A program made the position numbers and the translations under genes. DNA of 64,000 nucleotides, from positions 1 to 64,000 of the forward strand of contig NZ_JBEZFP010000012.1 of assembly GCF_040649515.1 (NCBI RefSeq), given 5' to 3'. The stretch comes from Yinghuangia elevatio (GTDB lineage: Bacteria; Actinomycetota; Actinomycetes; Streptomycetales; Streptomycetaceae). Under the pieces are notes generated by a model. That model was not told the origin of the DNA and ran no database searches. It worked only from the letters and a program-made list of their open reading frames with translations. Shown piece after piece: positions 31,918-40,884 of the stretch; within the stretch, counting starts at the first letter, position 1, and the number at the start of each line of letters is the position of its first letter.

Positions 31918-34900
31918 TCACCATCCAAATCGCGTGCGGTTGGCGGCTGCGAACAGGTCCTCTTCGGAACCGAGCGAACTGCCGGGCGCGGCGTAGTAGT
32001 TGAGTACTCGCGTGGTGCCGCCTCCCTGCCCGCCGACGAGGGCGTTGTTGACCGCGGACGCGACGCGGCCGGACACGCCGACTCGCCCGAGTCCGGGCGT
32101 CTCGAACTGCGTGGCTGCGACGTCCCGCGTCAGGCTGGCAAGGGACGTGCGTACGGCGCTGTAGCGGGATTCGAGGCCGACCAGGAGTCCCTGCATCGTG
32201 AACTTGCCGATGGCGATGAACACGCGCGAAGGGCTCTTGATACCGAGCGCGCCCTTGAAGGCGTTACCCACCGAAGAGGCGAGGCTTTTCGCCTTCTCCA
32301 GAAGGGCGTTAGCCATCGAGCCGATGCCATTGATCAAGCCCTGAACCAAGTCCACGCCAACGCTGAACAAGGTGCTACTGAGACTGCCGAGAGCATCCTT
32401 AGCCCTCTGAGGGAAGTCCTTGACGAGTCGGACGGCGTCGTCGATCAGGGTCTGAATCTTGGTCTTCAGCTCCGTGAACGCTGCCTGCGCCTCGGTCTTG
32501 ATGGTGGTCCAGCCAGCCTTGATGCCGCTTCCCAGGCTCGTCACCATCGTCTTGCCGGCACTCACGAGCTTCGACCCGAACGAGGCGAATCCGCTTTCGA
32601 TCGCGGACCACGCCGACTTGCCGAAGTCGTCTACGGCCTTCCAGCCAGCCTTGAATGCCTCACCGATGGCCTTGAGGCCCTTCGTGGCTGCGCTAAGAAT
32701 GCCGACGTTGAGGAACACCAGGAAGGCACCGAGAATGGTGTCCCAGATGCCCTTGACGAAGGTCCAGAGACCATTCCAGAACTGCGACCAGGCGTCGCCC
32801 AGGCCAGCGAAGTTGCCCGTGAATATGCCGACGAGGATTTCCCAGGCGACCCGGATGGCGCCGACGATCGTGTCCCAGGCACCGACGACGATTTCGACCA
32901 GACCCTCGAAGACGAGTGCCAAGCCGTTGACGGCCATCACCAGTGATATGCCGATGAGTTCGGCGATGAACGCCAAGGCTGGCGCCAGGACGGGCATCAG
33001 GAACTGGACCAGCTTGAGGAGTGCTTCGAGGATCGGCTGAAGGGACTCCAGAAGACGCTTGATGGCGTCTGCAAGCGGAGGCAGGACCGCCCGGATAACC
33101 TCGCTCAGCTTCGGCAGAAGCGGTTCGATGACCTCCCGCAGGATCCGAAGCAGAACCTCAAGCACTGGTTCGCACGCGGTGACGACCTTCGCCAGGGCTG
33201 CGGCTAGGACCGGGAGGATCGGCGCGAGGGCGCTGCCGAGTTCCTTGCCCACGGGCACGGCCGCGTCGACGACGTCCCGGAAGAGGCCGACGAGCGGCGG
33301 GAGGACCTTGGTCAGTTCCTGGACGGCGCCGCCGAGCCCCCGGCCGATGGCCGGGGTGATGCGCTCGATCGTGGGAGTGAGCGACATGACGGCCTGCGTC
33401 AGTGCCCCGCCGAGGAGTTCGATGATCGGCGAGACCTTGGGCGCCAGGGCCGAGAACGCCTCCGCGGCGGGGATTAGGGCCGCCGTCACAAGTCCCGCGA
33501 AGACGGGCAGCATGACCGCGATGACCTGCATGAGGGCGCCGAGCGCCTGGCCGAGCGGGGGCATGGCCGGCGTCAGGGTGTCCACGGCCGCCTTGAGGCC
33601 GTCGAACAACGCGATGATGCCCTGGGCTACCTCTGGCTGAGTAAGCGCCCGAGCGATGGCGTGGAATGCTTGCCCGATGACCTCGCCGGCCTTCGGCAGG
33701 ACGACCGTCAGAACCTTGCCAAGCTCCTTGAACATCTCGGAGACGGCTGGCCCGGAGATGTTGGCGATGTTGTCCATCGCCTGGTGCGATGCCTTGAATA
33801 CGTCGGTCATGCCGGACTGGAATCCGGGCGAGTCGACGGTCGCGTGGATTTCGCGGAGGCGGTTGTTCAGCGAGCTGAGTGTCGATCCGCCGGCCGCGGT
33901 TGCCGCGCGGTTCAGGCCGGAGAAGATTCCGGCGGTGTTCTTGAGGACTCCCCCGAGATCCTTCAGGGCCTGGATGCCCTCGTCGATCTCGGACTTGATG
34001 CCGTTCTCGCCCTTGCGGTCAAGGAAGTTCGAGAACCGCTCGGAGATGTCGACGAACCATTCCGCGAGCCGCGGGAGGTAGCTGGTGCCGACCTTGCCGA
34101 GTACGGCGATGATGTTCGCGAAGGCGCCGGTGCCCTTCGTGGCGGTGTCGATCGACTGCGACAGGTCGCCGAACATCTGGTCGAGAGCGGGCTTGAGCGC
34201 GCCCTTCAGGTCTGTTGCGAATGCGGCGAAGAAGCCGCCGAGTTCCGTCGCCGTCTTCTCGACGCCGCTACGGAACTGCGGGAGAAGATCCGTGACGAAG
34301 TCGCGGATGGGGTCCTTGGCCTTCTCCCAGAAGTTCTTGCTGATGACGTCCTGAAGTCCGGAGAGAGCCTTCTTCGCTTCGGGGACAACCTTGTTGAAGT
34401 CCTTGAATGCGGCCACGGTCACGCCAAGACCGACCGCGAAGCCCCCCAGAAGTCCCGGCAGCAGAGCGACCGTTGGTCCGATCTGTGCCAGCGACGACGA
34501 CAGGCTGAACATGTTCGACGCCGCGGAGAGCAGCCAGCCGGACAGGCCGGCGATGGCCGCCGCGAGGGTCCCGATGATCGGGATGTTCCTGTCGAGGTTG
34601 CGCAGGGTGTTGCTCAGCTTCTCGAAGGTGCTGCTGAGCACGCGGGCGCCGGACAGCGCCTTGAGCGTCGCCAGTGCGGTTGCCGCTCCGGTCGCGGACA
34701 CCTTCGGGATGAGGTTCACGATCCGCGAGCGGGCGAGCCGTGCCATCTCCGCCATCACCAGGGCGACGCCAGCCTTGGACGTCTCGGGCTCGATCTCGGC
34801 CTTGAGGCCGTCGATCTTGTCCTGAAGGTCGTCGATCTCCCGCTCGACCTTCGCCTTCGCGAGTGCGTCCAGCTCGGGCGTGATCTTCGCCCGCAGGTCT

Positions 34901-35748
34901 GCCATCTGCGCGTACGTCGCTTCGAGCTGGCGCTTGAGCTTGGCTACCGCCTGCGGGTCGAGCTTCGGATTGACCGTGACGTTGTCGACAGCGGCTCGGA
35001 TGCTGTCGTAGATGCGCTGCGCCTCGGCCCGGTCGAGGTCGATCTTGACCTGTGCGCGGGTGTCGAGCATGGTCTGAAGGTCGGCCCGTGCCCTGAGTAG
35101 GGACGCCTCGTCGAGTTCGACATTGAGGCGGGCGGTGCTGAGCTTCGCCAGCTCGGCGTTCACCTTGGCGATGGCCGCCTTGATCGAGGCGTCGTCATCC
35201 CAGTCGAGATCGACCTCCAGGCGCAGGTTCTCCGAGAGGAGTTCGCGCATGGCGATGAGGTCCGCCTCGTTGAGGTTGACGTCGATCTCGATCTCGCGGA
35301 GCTTCGCCAGCTCGGCGTCGATTTGGGCGATGGCCGCCTTGACGGACGCCTGGCTCGACTCGTCCACGCGGAGCTTGATGGACGCGATCTCGGCGAGCCG
35401 TTCGCGGAGGAGATCCAGGCCGGCCTGAAGGGACGCCTCGTTCACGTCGATGGGAAGCGTGATGGTGCCAAGCCTGGACAGCTCGGCCTGCACCCGGGCG
35501 ATGGCGGCCTTGAGAGACGCCTCGTCGTCCAGGTTGACGCGGAGGCTGATCGACTTGAGGGCTTCCTTCGCCTCGGCCTCGATCTTGCCGGCCTGCGCCC
35601 GGATGTCGTCGCCGTCGAGCTTGACCCGGGCCTTGACCTCAAGACCCTTCTCGGCGCGCTCCAGCTCGGCTCGCGCTTCTTCCTTGAAGCGGCTCGTGTC
35701 CGGCAGGATCTTGATCGCTACCCGGCCCACGATCTGGGCGTCTGGCAT
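31918..35748 (-). CDS. Tape measure protein
   Basis: 1276 aa, the longest gene in the window. The N-terminal 300 residues are 30-40-residue repeats built on an EASLKAAIARVQAEL-type helix followed by a short strand (IDV or VNL). A middle region has hydrophobic, Gly/Ala-rich membrane-like segments, and there is a long helical C-terminal part. Sets tail length and helps DNA entry. It follows the frameshifted chaperone pair. Confidence 0.95.
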   Translation of the reverse strand: MPDAQIVGRVAIKILPDTSRFKEEARAELERAEKGLEVKARVKLDGDDIRAQAGKIEAEAKEALKSISLRVNLDDEASLKAAIARVQAELSRLGTITLPIDVNEASLQAGLDLLRERLAEIASIKLRVDESSQASVKAAIAQIDAELAKLREIEIDVNLNEADLIAMRELLSENLRLEVDLDWDDDASIKAAIAKVNAELAKLSTARLNVELDEASLLRARADLQTMLDTRAQVKIDLDRAEAQRIYDSIRAAVDNVTVNPKLDPQAVAKLKRQLEATYAQMADLRAKITPELDALAKAKVEREIDDLQDKIDGLKAEIEPETSKAGVALVMAEMARLARSRIVNLIPKVSATGAATALATLKALSGARVLSSTFEKLSNTLRNLDRNIPIIGTLAAAIAGLSGWLLSAASNMFSLSSSLAQIGPTVALLPGLLGGFAVGLGVTVAAFKDFNKVVPEAKKALSGLQDVISKNFWEKAKDPIRDFVTDLLPQFRSGVEKTATELGGFFAAFATDLKGALKPALDQMFGDLSQSIDTATKGTGAFANIIAVLGKVGTSYLPRLAEWFVDISERFSNFLDRKGENGIKSEIDEGIQALKDLGGVLKNTAGIFSGLNRAATAAGGSTLSSLNNRLREIHATVDSPGFQSGMTDVFKASHQAMDNIANISGPAVSEMFKELGKVLTVVLPKAGEVIGQAFHAIARALTQPEVAQGIIALFDGLKAAVDTLTPAMPPLGQALGALMQVIAVMLPVFAGLVTAALIPAAEAFSALAPKVSPIIELLGGALTQAVMSLTPTIERITPAIGRGLGGAVQELTKVLPPLVGLFRDVVDAAVPVGKELGSALAPILPVLAAALAKVVTACEPVLEVLLRILREVIEPLLPKLSEVIRAVLPPLADAIKRLLESLQPILEALLKLVQFLMPVLAPALAFIAELIGISLVMAVNGLALVFEGLVEIVVGAWDTIVGAIRVAWEILVGIFTGNFAGLGDAWSQFWNGLWTFVKGIWDTILGAFLVFLNVGILSAATKGLKAIGEAFKAGWKAVDDFGKSAWSAIESGFASFGSKLVSAGKTMVTSLGSGIKAGWTTIKTEAQAAFTELKTKIQTLIDDAVRLVKDFPQRAKDALGSLSSTLFSVGVDLVQGLINGIGSMANALLEKAKSLASSVGNAFKGALGIKSPSRVFIAIGKFTMQGLLVGLESRYSAVRTSLASLTRDVAATQFETPGLGRVGVSGRVASAVNNALVGGQGGGTTRVLNYYAAPGSSLGSEEDLFAAANRTRFGW

Positions 35749-35751
35749 GCC

Positions 35752-36160
35752 TTACCTCCGGGCGCTGAGCTGCTGGTAGATCTCGGCCACGCTGCGACGG
35801 CGCTTCTTCTCGGTCTTGCGCGCCTTCTTGTCGGCCTTCGGGCGCGGCCACTCGGGGAGCTTGGGCGGACCCTTCTTGCCCCAGTTGCCGGTGGCCCGGG
35901 TGTTCTGGTTGAGCGCGTCGAAAAGATCGGCGGTCATGTGGCGATCCACACCCCAGCCGAAGAACTGCTTGCCGCCAGCCGCGAGAGCGACGGTCAGGGA
36001 GGTGTCGGGGAGCCTCTGCACCAGGACCATGACGAGCGCAGGCGAGGGCCCGCGGCCCTCGATCACGGCTACGAGGTCAACCCCGTAGTAGTGGAGGAGG
36101 TCCGGGTACAGGCCCTCGCCGTACTCGTCAATCAGGCGGCAGAGGCTCAGGCTTCCCCCA
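35752..36160 (-). CDS. Tail assembly chaperone, -1 frameshift extension (GT part)
   Basis: About 135 codons without a suitable start, lying between the first chaperone and the tape measure. It reads RLIDEYGEGLYPDLLHYYG onwards and ends in a basic ARKTEKKRRRSVAEIYQQL tail. It is entered by -1 slippage at GTG GGG GAA GCC TGA (slip run GGGGGAA, plus-strand 36153-36159). The long fusion binds the tape measure during tail assembly, as in lambda G-GT. Confidence 0.8.
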
Positions 36161-36479
36161 CCTGCGTCCCCGCGCTGTAGCTCTCGAAGACCTGGGCGAG
36201 GAGCGCGAGGTCGCCGTCGATGAGCTTGATCAGCTTCTCGACGGGCCGCTTGTCCTTGGCCACGAGCCGGATCGCATCCGCGAGAACGTCTGCCTGGTCG
36301 ACGCCTTCGTCCTCGGTGTCCAGGTTGTCTTGGAGGGACGCCAGCTCGGTGCGCTCCTCCTTGGACAGGCGCAGCGGGTTGCGCAGGATGACGGTCGTGC
36401 CGTCGCCGAGGTCGATGTCGGTCGAGCCGTACTTCGCGTCGGCGGCCTGGCGGATCGCGTCGAGGGTGAACGTGGCCAT
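36147..36479 (-). CDS. Tail assembly chaperone (G-like)
   Basis: 110 aa from ATG. Short acidic-helical protein (TLDAIRQAADAKYG at the start, ALLAQVFESYS near the end) just upstream of the tape measure. The last codons contain the slippery G-run, so it yields both a short protein and a frameshifted fusion. Confidence 0.8.
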   Translation of the reverse strand: MATFTLDAIRQAADAKYGSTDIDLGDGTTVILRNPLRLSKEERTELASLQDNLDTEDEGVDQADVLADAIRLVAKDKRPVEKLIKLIDGDLALLAQVFESYSAGTQVGEA

Positions 36480-36597
36480 GGGGTGCGGACCTCCAAGGGG
36501 TATGCAGGGTGGGGATGTCGGACCGTCGGGAGATGCCTCCGATGGAGGCCCCAGCGCGCACGGAGGTCCGCACCACGTGCGCGCTGGGGAGTAGGGA

Positions 36598-37335
36598 TTA
36601 CGCGTTGCCGGGCTCCCACGAGTCGCCGTCCCAGTGGGCGTGCGAGGTGTCGCCGAGGATGACGTGCTGGCCGGTGGTCCACGCGGTGAGCGGGGACGCG
36701 GTGACGGTGCCGAGGTCGGCGATGTCGAACGGCGCGGTCGCACCAGACGGGGTGAACGCACCCGGCGAGCCGGCGGTGGCACCGGTCGCCACGACGCCGC
36801 CCAGCGGGGTGATGGCGTACGTCCAGGTGTTCGAGGAGTAGGCCATGGGCTTCACGCCGAGCGGGAGGCCGGCCAGGGACTCGGTGTCGCCGAAGGACAC
36901 GTCATCCGCACGGTAGATCTCGGACTTGGGGGCGTAGAACGCGAAGTGGTTCTCCCCGTCGACGAAGACCGCGAGGAAGGCACAGCTCGTGGGGATCGGA
37001 TCCGTCGGCACACCGACCGAACCGTCCGGCAGCGTCGGGGCGTTCGAGCCGTAGTACAGCTTGAGGCCCGCCGAGTCGAACTGCTGGAGAGTAAACGCCA
37101 TCGTCTCGGTCCGCGCGCTGTACTTGGTGCGGAGGCTCTTGTTCTGGAGGGAGCCAATGGTGGTCGCCTCGCCGCCTTCGGAGGTGATCGAGAAGATCTC
37201 CTCCAGGCTGGTGTGGCCGACCGCTTCCCAGGGGGACAGTGGGGCCAGGAGGTCGCTCGGCATGGCGGTGCCGGTGGGGGCGGTCAGATAGTTGCCGCTC
37301 CCGATGACGAGAGTTGCGGCGTCATTCAGGGACAC
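36598..37335 (-). CDS. Major tail (tube) protein
   Basis: 245 aa from GTG. Beta-rich N-domain with TSLEEIFSITSEGGEATTIG and FTLQQFDSAGLKLYYG segments of actinophage tail-tube proteins, and a C-terminal Ala/Thr/Gly-rich domain, probably surface-exposed. It lies between the neck genes and the chaperones. Confidence 0.85.
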   Translation of the reverse strand: MSLNDAATLVIGSGNYLTAPTGTAMPSDLLAPLSPWEAVGHTSLEEIFSITSEGGEATTIGSLQNKSLRTKYSARTETMAFTLQQFDSAGLKLYYGSNAPTLPDGSVGVPTDPIPTSCAFLAVFVDGENHFAFYAPKSEIYRADDVSFGDTESLAGLPLGVKPMAYSSNTWTYAITPLGGVVATGATAGSPGAFTPSGATAPFDIADLGTVTASPLTAWTTGQHVILGDTSHAHWDGDSWEPGNA

Positions 37336-37419
37336 TCGGGGGACTCCTTACTCGCGCACGCGAAAGGGCCCCGGTGCGCGCGGGGCGTCGGCCGAGGCTC
37401 GGGTCGTGCGGGGTGGTGG

Positions 37420-37926
37420 TTACAGCGGGAACGGGCGAGCGCGGGGCTTGCGGATCTCGACGTCGTATTGCGTCTCGTAGCGCCACACGCCCGTGGGGAG
37501 GTCGGCGTACTGCACGGGGCCCGTGGCGGTGGCCCAGTCCGTGGCGCGCCGCGGGGCCGAGGCCATGTCCACGCGGATGATGTGGCCGAGGCCCGGATAG
37601 ACCTTCTGGTTCAGCCACGCGTTGCGCAGGACGACACGCACCGCTTCGGCCAGGATCGCTGCGTCGGTGTCCCCATCCGGGTCCGGCGCGAACGACTGAA
37701 TTGCGATTCGCGCAGCGTCAGTGAAGCGGGAATCCCCGGTCCACGCGCCGAAGTTGCTGTCGCGCCGCACGAGAACGAACGGGAACGTCTGGTCGCGCTC
37801 GATAAGCGACTGCACCTTGATTCCCGGCAATCCCTCGCGCAGGACCACCAGAAGCAGATCCTCGACCGGTGACAGCTCTGCAAGCGCCTTAATCTCGGCG
37901 GGAAGTCCGGCCACGACGAGCACCAC
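37420..37926 (-). CDS. Tail terminator-like protein
   Basis: 168 aa from GTG 37926 (37923 is also possible). Mixed alpha/beta with PFVLVRRDSNFGAW and ending in a YETQYDVEIRKPRARP strand. Its size and place before the tail tube gene match siphovirus tail terminators. It overlaps the neck protein by 38 bases. Confidence 0.65.
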   Translation of the reverse strand: MVLVVAGLPAEIKALAELSPVEDLLLVVLREGLPGIKVQSLIERDQTFPFVLVRRDSNFGAWTGDSRFTDAARIAIQSFAPDPDGDTDAAILAEAVRVVLRNAWLNQKVYPGLGHIIRVDMASAPRRATDWATATGPVQYADLPTGVWRYETQYDVEIRKPRARPFPL

Positions 37927-38383
37927 CCTTCCGCCTCTGGACGATGCGAACGTGCCTTCGCGCCTTCGGTCCGCCGCCGCGCTTCGTGGGGACTCCGGCC
38001 GCGCGGGAGAGGATGCGTAGGCCCTCGAAGCCGCCCACGGTGTACTTATGGGTCCGACCGTCAAGCATCCGCATGGTCACGTCGTAGGAGCTGCGGCCGA
38101 ACTCGATCGAGAGCGCGGAGTTCGGGTCGCCCTGGGATCGGCTCGTCGTGTCCTCCAGGATCACGTACCGGTCCACCCACCCGCTTTCGGTCTCGATGTG
38201 GGCACGGTCAACGGCGACGCTGCCACCTCGGCCCCTAGCGGACCTGGCCTCGTTCAGGAACTCATCGGCCTTGGCCTTGATCTCGAACTGCACGAAGTCG
38301 AGTTCGGCCTGCACTCCGTCCATCACGGCGAGAAACCGCTCCAGCGGCATGCCGTTGACGCGCTTCTCCCACTGGACGCTCAC
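37889..38383 (-). CDS. HK97 gp10-like neck / tail completion protein
   Basis: 164 aa from GTG overlapping the previous stop. Contains AKADEFLNEARSARG and SALSIEFGRSSYD, followed by a basic tail. Position third in the head-tail joining block supports gp10-like function; sequence evidence is moderate. Confidence 0.65.
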   Translation of the reverse strand: MSVQWEKRVNGMPLERFLAVMDGVQAELDFVQFEIKAKADEFLNEARSARGRGGSVAVDRAHIETESGWVDRYVILEDTTSRSQGDPNSALSIEFGRSSYDVTMRMLDGRTHKYTVGGFEGLRILSRAAGVPTKRGGGPKARRHVRIVQRRKGGARRGRTSRRD

Positions 38384-38718
38384 GGGCGCTCGCGGATGTC
38401 GATCGACCAATGGCGAGTCCGGCGCGTCCCGTGATGGTAGGCGGGTGGCGTGACGATGTCCCACTGCGTTCCGAGGACTTCCACCCGCGACCACAGGGTC
38501 ACGTCGGGGATGTGCGCGTCCACGATCATCCGCGTGATGTTGATCTGCTGCTGACCAGGAACCTCGGCTCGGGCCGAGCGCTGGGGAATCAGCGCGCAGC
38601 GCACTTCGGTCGGCCCGGCCGGGTCGGCCACGAGAACCTTGTTACCGCGGCTGTCGATGTGCTCGACCGTCTTCCAGATCCGCGCGACGACACCGCGCCT
38701 ACGTTGCAGGGAGCTCAC
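38380..38718 (-). CDS. Head-tail stopper / joining protein
   Basis: 112 aa from GTG overlapping the adaptor stop. Beta-rich with VDAHIPDVTLWSRVEVLG near the centre, typical size and place for head closure proteins of the SPP1 gp16 type. Confidence 0.65.
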   Translation of the reverse strand: MSSLQRRRGVVARIWKTVEHIDSRGNKVLVADPAGPTEVRCALIPQRSARAEVPGQQQINITRMIVDAHIPDVTLWSRVEVLGTQWDIVTPPAYHHGTRRTRHWSIDIRERP

Positions 38719-39191
38719 CAGGGCTCCTCGGGGTCTGCGTAGTAGGGGAACGGCTTGGCGTCCGGGGTCGGCTGGGCAACCGGCACCAGGCCGACCGCGA
38801 CGGGGCGCTGCACTGAGTTCCACGCGGACACCGCGACCGAGGTGAAGCCGGTCTGCTTGCCCCCGAGGGCGGCCAGGAGGTTCCGTTCCTCTGCGGTGAA
38901 CTCGACGGATCCGGCGTCCTCTGCTGCCTCGTCGGACCAGGCCAGCGACTCGTCGCCCGCACGGGATTGCGTGTAGCCGTCCGGGTTGGTCATGTGCCGC
39001 CGGCACGCCTTGAGCACCAGGGTTCGCACGAGGCGCGGGGCCTTGGTCGGGTCGGGCCATTCGCGACGGGCGTAGTGCCGGGCGAGATCGCTAGCGTCCT
39101 CCAGGGCCGCTGTTGCGATGCGCTCCTCGTCGGAGTCGAGCGTCCAGTGCAGACGTGCCTTCAGCTCGTCGAGAGTTGCGAAGTCAGCCAA
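38715..39191 (-). CDS. Head-tail adaptor (connector) protein
   Basis: 158 aa. Helical: LDELKARLHWTLDSDEER and EDASDLARHYARREWP are characteristic of phage adaptor proteins (gp15/gp6-like) that bind the portal. First gene after the capsid. Confidence 0.75.
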   Translation of the reverse strand: MADFATLDELKARLHWTLDSDEERIATAALEDASDLARHYARREWPDPTKAPRLVRTLVLKACRRHMTNPDGYTQSRAGDESLAWSDEAAEDAGSVEFTAEERNLLAALGGKQTGFTSVAVSAWNSVQRPVAVGLVPVAQPTPDAKPFPYYADPEEPW

Positions 39192-39228
39192 GACCCTCCT
39201 TCCTTGCCCGCGAGCCGGGACAGGGCCA

Positions 39229-39243
39229 GTACAATTAGCACAC
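39229..39243 (-). promoter_or_regulatory. Operator-family motif
   Basis: Minus-strand GTGTGCTAATTGTAC in the gap between major capsid and adaptor genes; no -10 box. Confidence 0.75.
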
Positions 39244-39266
39244 CCTGGCCCGGCTCAGTGAGCGCG

Positions 39267-40325
39267 TTAGACTCCAGCACCGTCCGCAGCACCCGAGACG
39301 CCCGTGATCGCGGCCAGCTCGACCTGCTGGACGTCGGGGCCGTCCGGGTCCGGGAGGATGTCCGTGGTCGCGTCGAGGTCGAGCTTGATCGCGCGCACGA
39401 AGTGCTCGTGCTCGGACACGAAGCCCTGCGACGGGTTCTGGTTGTCGCGGCCGATCAGGACGTCCGTGACGGTGCGGAAGCCCTTGTAGGTGTTGACGAT
39501 GCTTCGGTCGGTCAGGCGCATGGAGTCGTAGTCCCGGATCCAGCGCAGGGCGACGCCGTTGTAGGACGCGGACGCGCCGAACGGAACGCTCTGCGGGACG
39601 CTCGGGGCGCCGGTCGCGAAGATGAACGCGGACCGAACCATCGCCACCGCGAAGTCGGCCGGAAGCTCGTCGCTGGTCACGATGCTGAAGCCGTACCGAC
39701 GGCCGATCGTGGCCTCGCGCAGGGCGCTGACCGCCTCGGCCTCGCCGACGTTGGACGCCAGGTTCAGCTTGTCATCGCTCAAGAGCGCTGTCTCCCAGGC
39801 AGAACCGACCAGAAGGATTCGGCCCTCCTTCGGAACGCGGAAGGCATTCAAGACCTCGCGGGCCCGGATCAGCGTGGCGCGCAGGTCGCGGCCGGACTTG
39901 GCGCCGCCCAGGACGACTTCGTACGGGGCGTTGATGACGTGGTCCACGGCCTGGTACTCCAGGCCCTTGCCGATCGCCTCCGTCTGCTTGGACACCAGCT
40001 TGGCCCAGCCGTCGAGGTCGAACTCGTTCTGCTCGTCCGTGAGCTGGAGGGCGCTGTAGACGTCCCCGCCGAACGTGACCTGAATGGTGCGCTCGGAGTA
40101 GGTGTCGAACTGAAGCTCAGTCGACCGGTTGTTGCGCCAGCCGTACGTGCGGTACGGAAGGACGCCTTCGACCTTGATGTTGATCGCGTCGTTCTTGGCG
40201 CCCTTGAACTGGTCGATGCCCTCGCGCTGGAAGACGGCGGGAACGACCAGGGCCTCTTCGAGGGCGACCGCCGCGGTCGCGGCGATCTTCTCGGGCTTGA
40301 CGTTGTCGTGCGGCGTGTAGGCCAC
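39267..40325 (-). CDS. Major capsid protein
   Basis: 352 aa. A helical N-arm (KPEKIAATAAVALEEALVV), then the P22/HK97-fold signatures FGGDVYSALQLTDEQ and GRILLVGSAWETALL, and a C-terminal FVSEHEHFVRAIKLD strand. Between scaffold and adaptor, as expected. Forms the procapsid shell. Confidence 0.9.
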   Translation of the reverse strand: MAYTPHDNVKPEKIAATAAVALEEALVVPAVFQREGIDQFKGAKNDAINIKVEGVLPYRTYGWRNNRSTELQFDTYSERTIQVTFGGDVYSALQLTDEQNEFDLDGWAKLVSKQTEAIGKGLEYQAVDHVINAPYEVVLGGAKSGRDLRATLIRAREVLNAFRVPKEGRILLVGSAWETALLSDDKLNLASNVGEAEAVSALREATIGRRYGFSIVTSDELPADFAVAMVRSAFIFATGAPSVPQSVPFGASASYNGVALRWIRDYDSMRLTDRSIVNTYKGFRTVTDVLIGRDNQNPSQGFVSEHEHFVRAIKLDLDATTDILPDPDGPDVQQVELAAITGVSGAADGAGV

Positions 40326-40357
40326 TGGATGGGTCTCCTGTCAGTCGGGAGGCCTGG

Positions 40358-40372
40358 GTGCAATTAGCACAC
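40358..40372 (-). promoter_or_regulatory. Operator-family motif
   Basis: Minus-strand GTGTGCTAATTGCAC between scaffold and capsid genes, 33 bases before the capsid ATG; both palindrome halves are nearly kept. Confidence 0.75.
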
Positions 40373-40384
40373 TGAGGCCGAGCG

Positions 40385-40882
40385 TTAGTAGCGGCGCTTG
40401 CGCGCAGCCCTGGCGGCCTTGACGGGGTCGAAGTCGTCCGTCCCGTCGTCGGGATCGAGGCCGCCGCCGAGCGTTCCGAGGGCCGGCAGGGCGATGAGCT
40501 TCGAGAGCTCCTTCGCGTCGGCCTCCAGCTCGGCTTCGGTGTCGCCCTTCAGGCGTGCGGCCAGGGCTTCGGGCAGCTCATGCTTGGCTGCCACCTTGCC
40601 GAGCAGGTTCGACCGTTCCAGCGCGGCAATCTGCGTCCGCAGCTCGGCCGTTGCCGTCTCGAACTCCTCGACTGTCTTGGAGTTGGCGAGCTTGGCTTCC
40701 ACCTCGCGCAGCTTCGTGCGGTAGTTGGCCGCCTCGGCGTTCGCGTCGGTGAGCTTCTTGCGCAGGACGTCAGCCGGTACTTCCTCGTCCGGCTTCTCTT
40801 CCGTCGGCTCCTCGCCCGGAGGCGTCTCGCCCGTCGGAGGCGTCTCTTCGGATTCGCTGCTGGGGGTTTCCTGCTCGGGCAC
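40385..40882 (-). CDS. Scaffolding protein
   Basis: 165 aa from GTG (AGGAGG seven bases upstream). An acidic, Pro/Glu-rich N-terminus, a coiled-coil middle (TDANAEAANYRTKLREVEAK) and a basic C-terminus (KAARAARKRRY) that binds the capsid: classic phage scaffold composition. Directly upstream of the capsid gene. Confidence 0.85.
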   Translation of the reverse strand: MPEQETPSSESEETPPTGETPPGEEPTEEKPDEEVPADVLRKKLTDANAEAANYRTKLREVEAKLANSKTVEEFETATAELRTQIAALERSNLLGKVAAKHELPEALAARLKGDTEAELEADAKELSKLIALPALGTLGGGLDPDDGTDDFDPVKAARAARKRRY

Positions 40883-40884
40883 TG

